A stretch of 29,311 nt of DNA. Origin: a virus. The stretch spans positions 1 to 29,311 of IMG/VR virus record IMGVR_UViG_3300049489_000601. One strand, given 5' to 3'. Position 1 is the first letter of the stretch. Each line of letters begins with the position of its first letter. Position numbers and translations under genes: made by a program. Shown piece by piece: positions 28,612 to 29,311 of this stretch. The notes below the pieces were generated by a model. That model had not been told where the DNA came from. It worked only from the letters and a program-made list of their open reading frames with translations, and did not search any database.

Positions 28612-28633
28612 CGCCTCGCGCGTCCTAACCCTT

Positions 28634-28657
28634 GCCGGCCATTGCGCCGGCTTTTTT
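28634..28657 (+). terminator. Rho-independent terminator of the rightward cassette
   Basis: GCCGGC (28634-28639) pairs with GCCGGC (28646-28651) around a six-base loop and is followed by six T residues. It ends the rightward unit just before the convergent end of the lysis-side operon at 28673. On the minus strand the stem lacks a T run, so it should not stop leftward transcripts efficiently. Confidence 0.85.
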
Positions 28658-28672
28658 ATGCCTGAAAACGGT

Positions 28673-28882
28673 TTATTTTGGCAAAATGGCCGAAACGGCC
28701 GCCGATGCCTTATTTTTGGCAACGCCGAGCAAGGCATGGCCGGCGGCAAATACGACCTCGCCAGTGCCCCTGCCAATCAAGCGACCTGCCATGCGTGCCT
28801 TGATTTGGCCATCACTCAAGGTATCGCCGCGCTCGGCGGCCAATTCCAGTACCCGTGCGCGTGCGCGCTCGCGCCAATTCAT
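28673..28882 (-). CDS. Small protein, last gene of the leftward operon
   Basis: The product has 69 residues. A charged N-terminal half (MNWRERARARVLELAAERGDTLSDGQIKARMAGRLIGRG) precedes an Ala/Val-rich half (GEVVFAAGHALLGVAKNKASAAVSAILPK) that is only weakly hydrophobic. Its ATG forms ATGA with the 24-residue frame upstream. It follows the holin-like gene, but it has no lipobox and no clear membrane segment, so it does not look like a spanin. The function is unknown. Confidence 0.55.
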   Translation of the reverse strand: MNWRERARARVLELAAERGDTLSDGQIKARMAGRLIGRGTGEVVFAAGHALLGVAKNKASAAVSAILPK

Positions 28883-28953
28883 GAGCCGATACCGTGCGCG
28901 GCCAAGGCCGCCGCAATTGCCGCTTGCATTGCTGCCAATTGTTCCGGCGTCAT
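28879..28953 (-). CDS. 24-residue micro-ORF coupled on both sides
   Basis: ATG at 28953 forms ATGA with the stop of the holin-like gene, and its stop forms ATGA with the next gene. The peptide MTPEQLAAMQAAIAAALAAH ends GIGS and would be one amphipathic helix. It may matter only as a ribosome relay between the two larger genes. Exact double overlap argues that it is read. Confidence 0.4.
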   Translation of the reverse strand: MTPEQLAAMQAAIAAALAAHGIGS

Positions 28954-29311
28954 GGCTTGCCCTCAGTTGGCGCGGCCGCCGCCGGCGCCTTGCGCTTGCG
29001 TTTCACAGGTTGAGGAGTTGCGGCATTATGCTTGCCAATTGTAGCCTCAATTGATCGCGCCAACGTTTCCGGCTTGGTCATGAGGCGCACAGCATACGGC
29101 AATGATGCGTTTGCGGCCTCGATTGCTTTGGCTTTGGCATCGGCGCCGCTTGTTACCTCGCCGCGCCGTTTCATTTGCTCGGCGAAATGCACGCCGATTT
29201 GCGCCGCGCGATCAATTGCCGCGCGGTTTTGCGTTGGCAAATAGGTTGCGAGCCATCCGGCCGCCGCCAAGGCCAAGGCCGCGCCGGCCTCAGTATTCAA
29301 AAATTCAATGA
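28950..29311 (-). CDS. Holin-like membrane protein (LLH-type), 5' end cut by the window end
   Basis: Joined with bases 1-27 this encodes 126 residues. The N-terminal part (EIFNMIIEFLNTEAGAALALAAAGWLATYLP) holds a membrane segment. The rest is soluble and charged: IDRAAQIGVHFAEQMKRRGEVTSGADAKAKAIEAANASL. That layout resembles Holin_LLH-type proteins, where a helix-Gly-Lys segment follows one membrane pass. It follows the endolysin gene, supporting a lysis role. Within the window alone the first possible start would be a TTG at 29300 without a good ribosome binding site, which is why the circular join is preferred. The Lys/Arg/Pro-rich C-terminus is typical of holin tails. Confidence 0.6.
   Translation of the reverse strand, partial: IEFLNTEAGAALALAAAGWLATYLPTQNRAAIDRAAQIGVHFAEQMKRRGEVTSGADAKAKAIEAANASLPYAVRLMTKPETLARSIEATIGKHNAATPQPVKRKRKAPAAAAPTEGKP
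29304..29311. repeat. Terminal 8-bp direct repeat (right copy)
   Basis: TTCAATGA is identical to bases 1-8. See the left copy: one shared copy keeps the holin-like reading frame open across the ends. Confidence 0.7.

Noticed and set aside
28673-28882. Rz/Rz1-type spanin at the end of the lysis region
   Set aside because: No membrane anchor, lipobox or typical coiled coil is visible in the 69-residue product or in alternative frames read by eye.
28577-29054. Plus-strand open frames of 140-155 codons after the rightward terminator
   Set aside because: They cross the terminator and are antisense to coupled minus-strand genes; composition is Ala/Pro/Cys-rich as for other shadows.
1-29311. tRNA genes, IS elements, reverse transcriptase/retron or diversity-generating cassette
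   Set aside because: No cloverleaf with a GGTTCGAATCC-like arm, no transposase, no reverse transcriptase motif and no template/variable repeat pair was found. The tail paralogues are diverged over their full length, not only at variable sites.

Overview
The window reads as an essentially complete, circularly closing genome of a tailed bacteriophage (Caudoviricetes) with a siphovirus plan. There is one tail-tube gene and no sheath gene, a 788-residue tape measure, a gpG/gpGT-type frameshifted chaperone pair, and a full head and packaging set. The last 8 bases (29304-29311) repeat the first 8 (1-8). Merging them restores one reading frame with a good ribosome binding site, so the ends are probably an arbitrary cut in a circular or circularly permuted map. 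The host cannot be named. An M15 endopeptidase endolysin, a Bet/exonuclease recombination pair and a DnaC-type loader suggest a Gram-negative, perhaps proteobacterial, host (inference).

Nearly all genes run leftward on the minus strand and are tightly packed, with many ATGA stop/start overlaps. In order of transcription: (1) 27395-25125 holds a small charged protein, a PD-(D/E)XK exonuclease, a Bet annealing protein and two small proteins. (2) 24971-23410 holds a replication initiator and a DnaC-like loader. (3) 23313-20198 holds a winged-helix protein, a long coiled-coil protein, small membrane and hypothetical proteins and a small HTH protein. (4) 20194-13447 holds TerS, TerL, a portal fused to a MuF-like domain, a Mu-I-like protease with an internal scaffold start, a decoration protein and the major capsid protein, ending in a strong terminator. 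(5) 13354-2165 holds connector and tail-completion proteins, tail tube, frameshifted chaperones, tape measure, tail-tip proteins and three tandem paralogous small tail proteins. (6) 2193-1 continuing to 29311-28673 holds a DUF1353 protein, a proline-collared lectin-like protein, the lysis genes and small unknowns.

A short rightward cassette of three unknown small genes (27644-28611) has its own promoter candidate and a rho-independent terminator. It lies between the end of the lysis operon and the start of the early operon and looks like a moron module.

Four minus-strand promoters share an ATTGTAYCACGG core (TACAAT -10 on the minus strand). Two of them (23366-23394 and 27441-27469) carry an ATTGT-N8-ACAAT dyad and a TTGCGC -35, which suggests one regulator for several early transcripts. 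A promoter/terminator-like pair in the gap at 24972-25124 could make a short RNA or act as an attenuator. No integrase, recognisable CI-type repressor, tRNA, CRISPR array, IS element or reverse transcriptase was seen.
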